Notes: generated by a model not told the origin, from the sequence alone. DNA of 29,159 nt from TTA-H9 sp002071415 (GCA_035411425.1 DAONSX010000027.1:1-29159); one strand, 5' to 3'. Positions 16,581 to 25,351 are shown, counted from the stretch's first letter. Program-made: numbers and translations.

Positions 16581-19500
16581 ATGAAACGTCTTCTTCTACT
16601 ATTTGGCTTGTTGTTTTGCATGCTGGCGAGCAGAGCCGGTGAGTGGATACCTCTGACCTCCGAGGAACCACAGAAAGCAGGCATTCATCTGATTAGCTCT
16701 GATATTACTTCATCTGTGATCGAATTCCAGATCAAAGGTTTCTATCTGAAGCCTGTACAAACACCTAGAGGTATCGAAAATATTGTCGAGGTGGGCAATT
16801 CTTCTCGCATACTGGCGGCCGGTGCGCCCGATCTTCCCAAGTTAACTGCTTCTGTAATCATCCCCGATGAAGCTATGATGGGAATTAGAATTCTTTCATC
16901 TTCTTATACCGATTACACGGGTATAGAAGTGGCTCCGAGCAAAGGAAATTTTACTCGCGACATCGATCCGGCATCTGTGCCATATACCTATGGACCTGAA
17001 TATCAATCCAACCATTTCTTCCCCCAAACAGAAGGGGAATTGCGTGAGCCTTATATATTACGCGATTTTCGTGGCCAAACCCTCATAGTTTACCCATTTT
17101 TCTATAATCCGGTTACTAAAGTTTTAAGAGTGTTCTCCGAACTTAGAGTCGAGATTTATAAAATTGGCGACCATGGATTGAATCCTTACCTTCGGAAAAC
17201 ACCCCAGATTAAAATCCAGCAGGAATTCTCACAAGTTTACCAAAAACAATTCCTCAATTACAATCCTACCGATTATACCCCCCTACCCGACTTCGGGAAG
17301 ATGCTCGTCATTTGTTATCCCGATTTTATGGCCAGCATGCAACCTTATGTCGACTGGAAGAACTCCATTGGCATCCCTACCGAAATGGTGAATGTTGCAA
17401 CTATTGGCAGTACTTCGGCTGTAATTAAGAATTATATCGTTAATTATTATAACACCAATACTCTAACTTTCGTACTGCTGGTAGGCGATGGGCCTCAAAT
17501 TCCTACCAATACAGGAAGTGGGTTGGGAGGACCCAGCGATAATGCCTATGGATACATCGTGGGCAACGACCATTATATCGATGTATTTATCGGTCGTTTT
17601 TCTGCCGAAAATGTGGCTCATGTACAAACTCAAGTTAGCCGCACCCTCGAATACGAAAAGAATCCTTCCTTCCTTAATGATGACTGGTATACTACTTGCC
17701 TTGGCATAGCCTCCGACCAAGGACCTGGTGACGACGGAGAATATGATTATCAGCACGTAAGAAATATGCAAACGGATCTGTTAGGTTATACCTATACATG
17801 GAATCCGGAATTATTCGATGGTTCGCAGGGTGGTAATGATGCTCCAGGAAATCCAACTCCAGCTATGGTTTCAAGCGAGGTAAACAATGGAACCAGCATT
17901 ATACTCTATACCGGTCATGGAAGTACTACCTCATGGGGAACATCGGGATTCAGCAATGCCAATGTAAATCAGCTCACCAATGTAGGTAAATTGCCTTTTA
18001 TTTGGGCAGTAGCTTGCGTAAACGGCGAATTTATGAATACTACCTGTTTTGCAGAGGCATGGCTCAGAGCAACTCAAAATAACCAGCCAACGGGTGCTAT
18101 CTCATTTCTTGGTTCTACTATCAACCAAAGCTGGAATTCACCTATGGAAGGACAAGACGAGATGGTGGACATACTCGTAGAAACCTATCCTAACAATATC
18201 AGAAGGACTTTTGCTGGCTTATCTTTGAATGGTTGTGCCAAAATGATAGATTCTTACGGAACCGATGGTTCTAATATGGCCGATACATGGACAGTATTTG
18301 GCGATCCCAGCTTAATGGTCAGAACCGCAAATCCTCAGCCTCTTTCAGCAACCTTCAATCCTACTATCTTCGTTGGAGCAAGCACTTTCACTATCAATTG
18401 CAATGTAAATGGCGCCCGGGTTACTCTTTCGAATAATGGCACTATTCTCAATACCACTTGGGTAGCCAACGGAACGGCTACTCTTAATTTTACGCCTTTG
18501 ATTACCCCCAATGATACGCTTACACTTACTGTAGTCGAATATAATTATATTCCCCTAATTGCACAAATCCCCGTTATTCCAGCAGTAGGTCCCTATGTTA
18601 TTTATGAAAGCACCCAAATAGCTGATTTTACAACAGGCAATGGTAATGGTTTGCTCGATTATTCCGAATCATCTAACCTGACTATCTCCGTTAAAAACAT
18701 CGGGGTGGATTCATCTGTCAATACATGGGTAAGTTTACGCTCTCTTAGCCCTTATGTCGAAATTACCGATTCGATTGAAAACTATGGCACTATACCTGCA
18801 GGCGAGATTATTAGCGTAGATGAAGGATTTCAATTATCAGTATCCCCTTTTATTCCCGACCACCAAGTTATACCCTTCACTTTAATCGTTCAAGATTCTT
18901 CTAATTCATGGACAAGCCAATTTTCGCTCGAGGCACATGCCCCAGTTTTACAGGAGGGAGAAATAAGTGTTAACGACAGCCTTGGAAACAACAATCAGCG
19001 CTTCGATGCAGGAGAATCTGTTTATGTGAACATTCCTGTTATCAATATTGGATCTTCAGCAGCATATAATCTCATTGGTACTCTCACCACTGCAGATCCT
19101 TATCTTCTAATTAGTACGAAGGAAGCTACTTATGGAGATATATTGCCCCTTGGTTCCCAATCTCAAGCTTTCCTGATATCGGCTCTTCCAACCGTCCCTC
19201 CAGGTTATCAGGCCATGATTACTTTGACGCTCATGGGAGATTTTGGTTGGACTGCTTCGTATGACTTTACCTTGACAATTGGCCTTATTCCTGTTTTAGT
19301 GATCGATCTTGATGGCAACAACAACTCCGGGCCAACTATGCAAGCCGCATTGAATCAACTCAATGTCGCAAATGAATATACTACCTCCTTCTCCACCGAT
19401 TTAAGTAAATACAAATCCTTATTCGTATGTCTAGGAGTTTATCCTAACAAGCACATTCTTTCTGCTGCCGAAGGCCTTGTGCTTAAAAACTATTTGAATC

Positions 19501-20423
19501 AAGGTGGTAGAATATATATGGAAGGTGGAGATACCTGGTATTATGATCAACAAAGCACTCCTACTCCTTTACATCCAATGTTTCAAATCAAAGGGCTGAA
19601 AGACAATGGAGGTACGCTTACGACAATTGCCGGAAAAACAGGCACATTTACCGAAGGAATGAGCTTTGTTTACAATGGGGACAACAACTATATCGATAAG
19701 ATAGAACCAATAAATCAAGCATTTACCGTATTTATGAATACTTCACCCTCTTATATAGTTACTATAGCCAATGATCCTGGTTCTGTTTACAAGACCATTG
19801 GTTCTTCTAATGAATTTGGGGGACTTACCGATAATGTTTCTCCCTCAACTAAAAAGGACTTGATGCTACAATATCTTACCTTTTTCGATATCTTCGGAAG
19901 CCCTTACTGGGGAAACTTCGTCGGAATTCCAACTACTATCGGAATCAACGATACGGTTGAATTCTTCGATCTCTCCAGCACTACATTTACGTCGCGTATA
20001 TGGTCTTTCCCAGGAGGAGAGCCTTCAACATCGACCGAACTCAACCCTAAAATAGTTTATCCTTCCATGGGAACTTATGATGTTACGCTCGAAGTATCAT
20101 CATCTGATTCTACTATAATTATTATCCGAAATGACTATATTTCAGTATATGATTATACTGGCATCAATCCCCAATCAGTTTCCACCGAGATTATTCTTTA
20201 TCCCAACCCTCTAAGTCGAAATTTCGGTGCTTTGAATATTCGTTCCTCGAATGCCAATATTCAATCTATTCGAATTTTCAATTCGACGGGAATGGAGGTC
20301 TTTTCTCAAATGAATTATATGGAAAGCAGTCCCATTTCACTGAATCATTTGAAACCAGGTTTATATCTGGTAGAAATAAAAACAGATCAGGGAATAGCGA
20401 CACAAAAACTCATGATTCGATAA
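16581..20423 (+). CDS. T9SS-secreted C25 (gingipain, Rgp-like) cysteine peptidase with amidotransferase-like and PKD domains
   Basis: A 1280-residue paralogue of the preceding protease. A signal peptide covers about residues 1-20. A propeptide precedes the C25 domain (about 235-580), with catalytic His 446 in YTGHGSTTSW and Cys 479 in AVACVNGEF, followed by CFAEAWLRA. This matches the Arg-gingipain layout more than the Kgp one. Two Asp/Asn-rich motifs (TGNGNGLLDYSES; DSLGNNNQRFDAGES) mark Ig-like repeats (about 670-890). Residues about 905-1100 resemble a class I glutamine amidotransferase-like fold (LVIDLDGNNN, YLNQGGRIYMEGGD). I see no catalytic triad there, so it is probably a binding domain. 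A PKD domain (about 1113-1190, DTVEFFDLSS...WSFPGGEP) precedes the type A sorting domain (YPNPLSR to LMIR). Expected to be exported by T9SS and surface-anchored or released. Its terminator lies inside the 3' end of queG. Confidence 0.93.
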   Translation: MKRLLLLFGLLFCMLASRAGEWIPLTSEEPQKAGIHLISSDITSSVIEFQIKGFYLKPVQTPRGIENIVEVGNSSRILAAGAPDLPKLTASVIIPDEAMMGIRILSSSYTDYTGIEVAPSKGNFTRDIDPASVPYTYGPEYQSNHFFPQTEGELREPYILRDFRGQTLIVYPFFYNPVTKVLRVFSELRVEIYKIGDHGLNPYLRKTPQIKIQQEFSQVYQKQFLNYNPTDYTPLPDFGKMLVICYPDFMASMQPYVDWKNSIGIPTEMVNVATIGSTSAVIKNYIVNYYNTNTLTFVLLVGDGPQIPTNTGSGLGGPSDNAYGYIVGNDHYIDVFIGRFSAENVAHVQTQVSRTLEYEKNPSFLNDDWYTTCLGIASDQGPGDDGEYDYQHVRNMQTDLLGYTYTWNPELFDGSQGGNDAPGNPTPAMVSSEVNNGTSIILYTGHGSTTSWGTSGFSNANVNQLTNVGKLPFIWAVACVNGEFMNTTCFAEAWLRATQNNQPTGAISFLGSTINQSWNSPMEGQDEMVDILVETYPNNIRRTFAGLSLNGCAKMIDSYGTDGSNMADTWTVFGDPSLMVRTANPQPLSATFNPTIFVGASTFTINCNVNGARVTLSNNGTILNTTWVANGTATLNFTPLITPNDTLTLTVVEYNYIPLIAQIPVIPAVGPYVIYESTQIADFTTGNGNGLLDYSESSNLTISVKNIGVDSSVNTWVSLRSLSPYVEITDSIENYGTIPAGEIISVDEGFQLSVSPFIPDHQVIPFTLIVQDSSNSWTSQFSLEAHAPVLQEGEISVNDSLGNNNQRFDAGESVYVNIPVINIGSSAAYNLIGTLTTADPYLLISTKEATYGDILPLGSQSQAFLISALPTVPPGYQAMITLTLMGDFGWTASYDFTLTIGLIPVLVIDLDGNNNSGPTMQAALNQLNVANEYTTSFSTDLSKYKSLFVCLGVYPNKHILSAAEGLVLKNYLNQGGRIYMEGGDTWYYDQQSTPTPLHPMFQIKGLKDNGGTLTTIAGKTGTFTEGMSFVYNGDNNYIDKIEPINQAFTVFMNTSPSYIVTIANDPGSVYKTIGSSNEFGGLTDNVSPSTKKDLMLQYLTFFDIFGSPYWGNFVGIPTTIGINDTVEFFDLSSTTFTSRIWSFPGGEPSTSTELNPKIVYPSMGTYDVTLEVSSSDSTIIIIRNDYISVYDYTGINPQSVSTEIILYPNPLSRNFGALNIRSSNANIQSIRIFNSTGMEVFSQMNYMESSPISLNHLKPGLYLVEIKTDQGIATQKLMIR

Positions 20424-20437
20424 ATAACGAGCAGTTT

Positions 20438-21397
20438 TTAATATGGCCGCTTCCTTTCGGTAGCGGCCATATTTTTTACAGCCTCTATATTTCGCATGTA
20501 TCTTCTGTGTCCTAACCTGACCATGGGGCTTTCATGAAATCTTTCCCTAAAATCAGTCTCCGTAACAGATTCGAAATCTTCGGCTTTCATATCCAATAGG
20601 GGTGGCAAAGGCGAAAACAAAACAGAATTCACAGTTTGATGACGATTCCATGGGCAAACCTTCTGGCATATATCGCAACCATAAATCTGGGTGCCTATCT
20701 TTTCTATAATATTGGAGGGAATATGGCCTTTATTCTCGATGGTATGATACGAAATGCACAATCGGGCATCCACAGCATAAGGTTGATGTATTGCTTGTGT
20801 AGGACAACTCTTTATACATAAATCGCAATTTTTGCATAAATCTTCATCAAAGGCCTCATCGGGGATAATAACCAGATCGGTCAAAATTACACCAATAAAA
20901 AAATAAGAACCTTCGGGGGTTAACAAAATACTGTTCTTTCCGAAGTTTCCTAAACCCGCCTCACGAGCCCATGCTTTTTCCGAAATATGACCTGTATCTA
21001 CAAAATTTATTAAAACATCTGAATGAAATTCATTTTCGATGAAACAAGATAATTTTTGCAAGCCTTCTTTCATTATTTTATGATAATCGGGTATCAAAGC
21101 ATAATCTGAAATGGAATAAAAAGCTCCATCTTTTTGCCGTGCATTAGTTTTATAGCCGGCTAAAAGAACAATAACGGTCCGAATGTCGGGATGAACGAGT
21201 AAAGGATGGAATCTTTTCTCGGCCTCTTTTTCCAGATACAGCATATCGGCATGGAATCCTAGGGCAATTTGCTTCTTATAATGTTCAAAATCGGAGGTGA
21301 GGAATCTACTAACTGCAAAGCCACATTTGGAAAAGCCAATATCAAAAGCTTGTTGACGAATCTTCGATTTTATGGATAAAGTATCCATGAAAGCCAA
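20438..21397 (-). CDS. queG: Epoxyqueuosine reductase
   Basis: QueG performs the last step of queuosine synthesis, reducing epoxyqueuosine in tRNA with cobalamin and two [4Fe-4S] clusters. The 319-residue protein has the substrate/cobalamin domain at the N-terminus (GFSKCGFAVS; later RFHPLLVHPDIRTVIVLLAGY). The family stretch is DTGHISEKAWAREAGLGNFGKNS, whose Asp is the proposed catalytic acid. Cluster motifs are CKNCDLCIKSCPTQAI and YGCDICQKVCPWNR. The usual C-terminal region is shortened, as in many Bacteroidota members. It starts 4 bases after the ruvB stop and shares its promoter. Its last codons double as the terminator of the convergent protease gene. A second Met three residues in (21388) is an alternative start. 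No other queuosine gene is present. Confidence 0.95.
   Translation of the reverse strand: MAFMDTLSIKSKIRQQAFDIGFSKCGFAVSRFLTSDFEHYKKQIALGFHADMLYLEKEAEKRFHPLLVHPDIRTVIVLLAGYKTNARQKDGAFYSISDYALIPDYHKIMKEGLQKLSCFIENEFHSDVLINFVDTGHISEKAWAREAGLGNFGKNSILLTPEGSYFFIGVILTDLVIIPDEAFDEDLCKNCDLCIKSCPTQAIHQPYAVDARLCISYHTIENKGHIPSNIIEKIGTQIYGCDICQKVCPWNRHQTVNSVLFSPLPPLLDMKAEDFESVTETDFRERFHESPMVRLGHRRYMRNIEAVKNMAATERKRPY
20440..20477 (+). terminator. Intrinsic terminator for the second C25 gene, embedded in the queG coding end
   Basis: A perfect 12-bp stem pairs 20440-20451 with 20462-20473 around a 10-base loop, followed by T-run 20472-20477. On the plus strand this is a textbook terminator 16 bases after the stop. 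The same bases encode the last residues of queG on the minus strand, where the hairpin is not followed by a T-run. Confidence 0.85.
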
Positions 21398-21401
21398 TTT
21401 A

Positions 21402-22424
21402 TTAAAAAAAGCGACCTTGAACCGAAGGAGGGAGTTTACCTATATGTTTATAGGCAAGCTCCGTAGCTTCACGACCTCGGGGTGTGCGCTGAAGGAAACC
21501 TTCCTGAATCAAGAAGGGTTCATACACTTCTTCGATAGTTCCTGGATCTTCCGATACGGAAGTAGCAATAGTATTCAAGCCAACAGGCCCTCCGCCGAAT
21601 TTTTCGATAATTGTACGCAAAATCTTATTATCCATCTCATCCAACCCATGGCTATCCACATTCAGGGCATTCAGGGCATAAGTGGCAATCTTCATATTGA
21701 TGACGCCATCGCCAATAACTTGCGCAAAATCTCTAACTCTTCGCAGTAAAAGATTGGCAATGCGAGGTGTACCTCTGCTTCGGCGAGCGATTTCAATAGC
21801 AGCTTCCTCATCGATTTTTACTTTTAAAATGCCCGAAGAGCGAAGGATAATTTTCTCGAGCACATCGGCCGTATAATAAGTAAGTCTTGCATTGATTCCA
21901 AAACGTGATCGGAGCGGAGCCGTAAGTAACCCCGAACGTGTTGTAGCACCAATCAAAGTGAAAGGATTTAGCCGAATTTGAACACTACGGGCATTCGGAC
22001 CGGTTTCAATCATGATGTCTATCTTGAAATCTTCCATGGCTGAGTAGAGATATTCTTCCACCATAGGGCTCAAACGATGAATTTCATCTATAAAAAGAAC
22101 ATCACGGTGTCTCAGGCTAGTGAGCAATCCTGCCAGATCGCCCGGTTTCTCGAGAACAGGCCCCGAGGTTACTTTAATCCCCACCCCCAGCTCATTGGCT
22201 ATAATGTATGATAAAGTAGTTTTCCCCAAACCAGGTGGGCCGTGCAATAAAACATGATCAAGGGCCTCACCTCTTTGATATGCGGCTGCCACAAAAATTT
22301 TTAAATTATCTACTATACCCGTTTGCCCGGCAAAATCGGAAAATTCCAAGGGTCGTAATACCTTCTCAATTTCCCGTTCGGCCGGAGTCAACGACTTTCC
22401 ACTCGCATCCAAATTTTGATTCAT
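21402..22424 (-). CDS. ruvB: Holliday junction branch migration ATPase RuvB
   Basis: RuvB is the AAA+ hexameric motor that, with RuvA, drives branch migration. The 340 residues include LRPLEFSDFAGQTGIVDNL, Walker A LHGPPGLGKTT, Walker B VLFIDEIHRL, the sensor stretch TLIGATTRSG with LLTAPLRSRFG, and the C-terminal winged helix (GGGPVGLNTIA, QEGFLQRTPRGR). I start it at 22424 (MNQNLDAS). The longer in-frame ATG at 22460 lies upstream of the -7 promoter box at 22443-22450, and 340 aa is the usual family length. queG follows 4 bases downstream. ruvC is in the same window at 8274, so the ruv genes are dispersed. Confidence 0.96.
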   Translation of the reverse strand: MNQNLDASGKSLTPAEREIEKVLRPLEFSDFAGQTGIVDNLKIFVAAAYQRGEALDHVLLHGPPGLGKTTLSYIIANELGVGIKVTSGPVLEKPGDLAGLLTSLRHRDVLFIDEIHRLSPMVEEYLYSAMEDFKIDIMIETGPNARSVQIRLNPFTLIGATTRSGLLTAPLRSRFGINARLTYYTADVLEKIILRSSGILKVKIDEEAAIEIARRSRGTPRIANLLLRRVRDFAQVIGDGVINMKIATYALNALNVDSHGLDEMDNKILRTIIEKFGGGPVGLNTIATSVSEDPGTIEEVYEPFLIQEGFLQRTPRGREATELAYKHIGKLPPSVQGRFF

Positions 22425-22442
22425 CTCACTTTTTCGCCTAAG

Positions 22443-22450
22443 CAAAATTA
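22443..22450 (-). promoter_or_regulatory. -7 promoter element for ruvB-queG
   Basis: The minus strand reads TAATTTTG, an exact TAnnTTTG match. Transcription would start near 22437, about 13 nt before the ATG at 22424, which excludes the ATG at 22460. Confidence 0.55.
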
Positions 22451-22592
22451 ACATTTTCAAGCCTATTCCATTCTTTCTAATATAATTTGCCTTAAATTAG
22501 CCTTATCAATTTTATGATCATTAGATAAATGCAAACAATTGATTTTCATCGATTATACATACAGAAAAACTCATCGGCTTATCTATTTATGT

Positions 22593-22600
22593 TACCTTTC
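22593..22600 (+). promoter_or_regulatory. Possible -7 element for the first universal stress gene
   Basis: TACCTTTC matches TAnnTTTG at all but the last base. It lies 61-54 bases upstream of the ATG at 22654. This is the only candidate I saw, and it is weak. Confidence 0.25.
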
Positions 22601-22653
22601 GTGCTTAGGCCTTATCGTTTAGATTGTAGTCTCTTAGCGTAAATTCCTGAATT

Positions 22654-23484
22654 ATGAAAAATATCATCGTACCAATAGATTTCTCGGCGGGGGCACTCTA
22701 TGCCTTGAAATATGCCGTGGGAGTTGCCTCTAAAGCTAAATCGAATCTTACTCTTGTTTGGGTCGATAATCAGGTAAACCAATTGCCCTTTATGGCTTCG
22801 TCCAGTAACGATATGCGAGAAGAAGCCAAGGCAAGAATGATAGAAATAATCGAAAAATATCAAAAAAAAATTTCAGGTAAACTCGAATACAAACTTCGAA
22901 AAGGAAAGGTATACACCGAAGTATGCAATCTGGCCAGGCAAAAGGAAGCCGATCTGATTATTGCCGGAACCTATGGTGGAAGTGGCTTCGAAAAATTCTG
23001 GATTGGTAGCAATGCCTATCGCTTAGTTACCCATGCACCTTGTCCGGTGATTACCGTTAGATTTGTTTCTCCTGTAAAATTTTCTCTCAAGAAAATCATT
23101 ATGCCGGTGGACAATTCGCCTGATACTTTGCAAAAGTTAGGAATTACAGTTGAATTTGCTCGAATTTTTCAAGCCGAAGTACATGTTCTTTCGCTTCTAA
23201 CCGAGAAACTACGCACCTTACGCATGAGAACAGAAGCCAATACCCACGAAGCATTAAAATATCTGGAAAAATACAACGTAAAGAGTCAATTAACTGTCTA
23301 TGAAACAGGAAATATTACTGCCACCTTGTTAGATTACGCTACAAATATTAAAGCCGATCTGATATCTATAATGACCGAGCAAGAATTAGGTGAAAGCCAA
23401 GCTCTACTCGGGCCCAATGCCCGAATTGTCATCAAGGAATCTTCAGTACCAGTGCTCAGCTCGCATTCCAACACTAAAATCTAA
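22654..23484 (+). CDS. Tandem-domain universal stress protein (UspA family), copy 1
   Basis: A 276-residue cytoplasmic protein made of two Usp domains (about 1-145 and 146-276). The first begins KNIIVPIDFSAGALYALKYA and carries the nucleotide-binding pattern G-x2-G-x9-G-S in GTYGGSGFEKFWIGS, so it is an ATP-binding type. The second domain begins KKIIMPVDNSPDTL and lacks that pattern, as is typical in two-domain forms. Such proteins are linked to stress survival, but individual roles are rarely known. A SPOR-domain gene follows 13 bases downstream, and a close paralogue comes after that. Regulation is unclear; only a one-mismatch -7 box was found. Confidence 0.9.
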   Translation: MKNIIVPIDFSAGALYALKYAVGVASKAKSNLTLVWVDNQVNQLPFMASSSNDMREEAKARMIEIIEKYQKKISGKLEYKLRKGKVYTEVCNLARQKEADLIIAGTYGGSGFEKFWIGSNAYRLVTHAPCPVITVRFVSPVKFSLKKIIMPVDNSPDTLQKLGITVEFARIFQAEVHVLSLLTEKLRTLRMRTEANTHEALKYLEKYNVKSQLTVYETGNITATLLDYATNIKADLISIMTEQELGESQALLGPNARIVIKESSVPVLSSHSNTKI

Positions 23485-23497
23485 GCTTAAGCCCAAA

Positions 23498-23911
23498 ATG
23501 TCGAAAAAATTATCATTGCTTATTCTTTTATTGGCCGCTTTCGTTCTACATTCTTTCGGACAATTCAATGGAAAGGTCGAAATTATACAAGACCCTCTGA
23601 TCGATACTCTTATTCAAAGGCATATTCAAATCAATCAACTTCAACCTACCATCGAAGGCTATCGCATTCAAATCTACTTCGAATCTGGCAATCAAGCCCG
23701 TACATTGGCTAATCGAATAAAAGAACGATTCGAAGAACTTTATCCGGATTACGGAGCTTATTTAACTTTCAACGAACCTTACTACAGAGTTAGGGTGGGT
23801 GATTTTCGCGATAAAATGTCGGCCGAAGCTTTTCGGCAAATTCTGCTTCAGGATTTTCCCAATGCCTTTATAGTTCCCGATAATGTTTACTTCGAGAAAA
23901 TTCAAAATTAA
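23498..23911 (+). CDS. Exported SPOR-domain protein
   Basis: A 137-residue protein with a signal peptide (about 1-20, LSLLILLLAAFVLHSFGQ) and a SPOR domain over about 55-130 (EGYRIQIYFESGNQARTLAN ... YYRVRVGDFRDKMSAEAFR). SPOR domains bind glycan strands stripped of stem peptides, usually at division septa. It would therefore be periplasmic and cell-wall associated. I use the ATG at 23498, 13 bases after the Usp stop. A longer frame begins inside the Usp gene but would bury the signal peptide. Probably co-transcribed with the first Usp gene. Small SPOR proteins of this build are common in Bacteroidota and mostly uncharacterised. Confidence 0.87.
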   Translation: MSKKLSLLILLLAAFVLHSFGQFNGKVEIIQDPLIDTLIQRHIQINQLQPTIEGYRIQIYFESGNQARTLANRIKERFEELYPDYGAYLTFNEPYYRVRVGDFRDKMSAEAFRQILLQDFPNAFIVPDNVYFEKIQN

Positions 23912-23988
23912 GAAATTGTAGAATTTTTGTAAAATATTAAATTATAACTATTACACATAATAATTAAAGCAACTTAAAACCCAAACCC

Positions 23989-24834
23989 ATGAAAGAAATT
24001 ATTGCAGCTGTCGACTTTTCGGAATGTTCTGTCAATGCAGCCGAACATGCTTTAAGTATTGCTGCACATGCCATGACCGATTTAAAACTGGTGTATGTTT
24101 TTAATAAAAACCAAAATCAAAAAACCATTTTCAAATACCATGATCCTATTGATGAAGCCACTCAATTACTCGAGGAGTTAAAAGGCAAATTTCAACCTAT
24201 GCTGCCCGAAAATTCGGTTTTATACAAGATCAGGGAGGGCAAGGTTTACAAAGAAGTGGTAACCGAAGCCAATGAAAGCAATGCTTTGATGATTGTAACA
24301 GGCACGCATGGCAGTTCAGGATTCGAGGAATTATGGATTGGAAGCAATGCTTACCGGATTATTTGTTCGGCCAATTGTCCGGTAATAACTCTACGCGAAG
24401 GAGTAAAACCAGAACGCGATTTGCGCCGTATCGTCCTTCCCATTGATGAAACCCTTACAACTCGACAAAAAGTACCACATGCCACCTTTTTGGCCAGCTT
24501 GTTTGATGCCGAGATCCATGTCCTGGCCCTATTCCAGAGTAGCATGAAAGAAATTCAGGATAAGGTAATCAAGTACGCAAAACAAGCCTGTGCACATCTC
24601 GAAAAAAACAAAATCAAATTCCTGATGACTTCGGTAAAATGTAAAAACCCAACCGATGCTACAATTGAATATGCTACTAAAGTGGATGCAAACCTCATCG
24701 TAATTATGACCGATCAAACCACTTCGTTCAAGAATTTATTTCTCGGCCCCTACGCCGAACAAATGATTCACCGTTCTCCTATTCCTGTTATGAGTATTCG
24801 CCCAAAAGACTTGATTAGTGTTATGTCGAGATAA
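23989..24834 (+). CDS. Tandem-domain universal stress protein (UspA family), copy 2
   Basis: A 281-residue paralogue of the protein at 22654. Domain one starts KEIIAAVDFSECSVNAAEHA and has the ATP-binding pattern GTHGSSGFEELWIGSNA. Domain two starts LRRIVLPIDETLTTRQK, again without the glycine pattern. Both copies share the WIGSNAYR stretch and CPVITLR/CPVITVR, so they probably arose by duplication around the SPOR gene. The 77-bp gap upstream is very AT-rich, and I saw no clean -7 box there. No terminator hairpin is evident downstream. Confidence 0.9.
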   Translation: MKEIIAAVDFSECSVNAAEHALSIAAHAMTDLKLVYVFNKNQNQKTIFKYHDPIDEATQLLEELKGKFQPMLPENSVLYKIREGKVYKEVVTEANESNALMIVTGTHGSSGFEELWIGSNAYRIICSANCPVITLREGVKPERDLRRIVLPIDETLTTRQKVPHATFLASLFDAEIHVLALFQSSMKEIQDKVIKYAKQACAHLEKNKIKFLMTSVKCKNPTDATIEYATKVDANLIVIMTDQTTSFKNLFLGPYAEQMIHRSPIPVMSIRPKDLISVMSR

Positions 24835-24841
24835 GATTCTT

Positions 24842-25313
24842 CTAATTGCGATCACCTCTGAAAATTTTCCATCTTTTCGAAAAGGATTTCCCTTCGCATA
24901 ATTGCGAGGATATAATCATGCAAGCCTTTTTCACGACTTCATTCCTGTTCACCTTCATAAACATAAGCCATTCGAGCGATAATAGACAATTGCGGGTTCA
25001 AGTGCTTTATCGTTTTCATGCCAACATAAACATTCAATAGGTAAATCAATATTCCTCGAAAAATATCTAAAGGAGCTGTTTTCATCTTCTACATAAAGAG
25101 TGGCCTTAGGGCCATTCTCAACCCATACTATCTAAATCCTCGCCGAAATCTAATAATATTTATGAGAAGTTCATAATTATAAGGCAAATCCACGACCATT
25201 AAAACAACCTTTCCATCACACTTTGCCATTGTCTCTGCCCTTTTATAACTCGTAAAATGTCTTCTTTCCTCTTGTACGATATATGGAAGAAGAGCAGGAA
25301 GCAAATAATTTTG
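24842..25313 (-). pseudogene. Probable decayed gene of unknown family downstream of fba
   Basis: This 0.5-kb gap between convergent genes has no intact gene on either strand. On the minus strand, protein-like text continues across several frames. One runs 25313-25128 (LLPALLPYIVQEERRHF ... KVVLMVVDLPYNYELL). A short one at about 25160-25120 reads ILLDFGEDLDSMG. A third runs 25131-24955 (WVENGPKATLYVEDENSSF ... CWHENDKALEPAIVYYRSNG). A fourth ends at 24844-24842 (MKVNRNEVVKKACMIISSQL). Chaining them needs about three small indels, the pattern of a recently dead gene. I recognise no family. Chance frames in AT-rich DNA remain possible, but the acidic/aromatic composition argues against that. 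Confidence 0.4.
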
Positions 25314-25351
25314 CTATTTTATATTTAGAAGCTTAGCTTTCAAAACAATTT

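Noticed and set aside
24846..25040. Plus-strand 64-residue open frame after the second Usp gene
   Set aside because: Its translation has no recognisable feature, while the minus strand of the same bases reads more like decayed protein.
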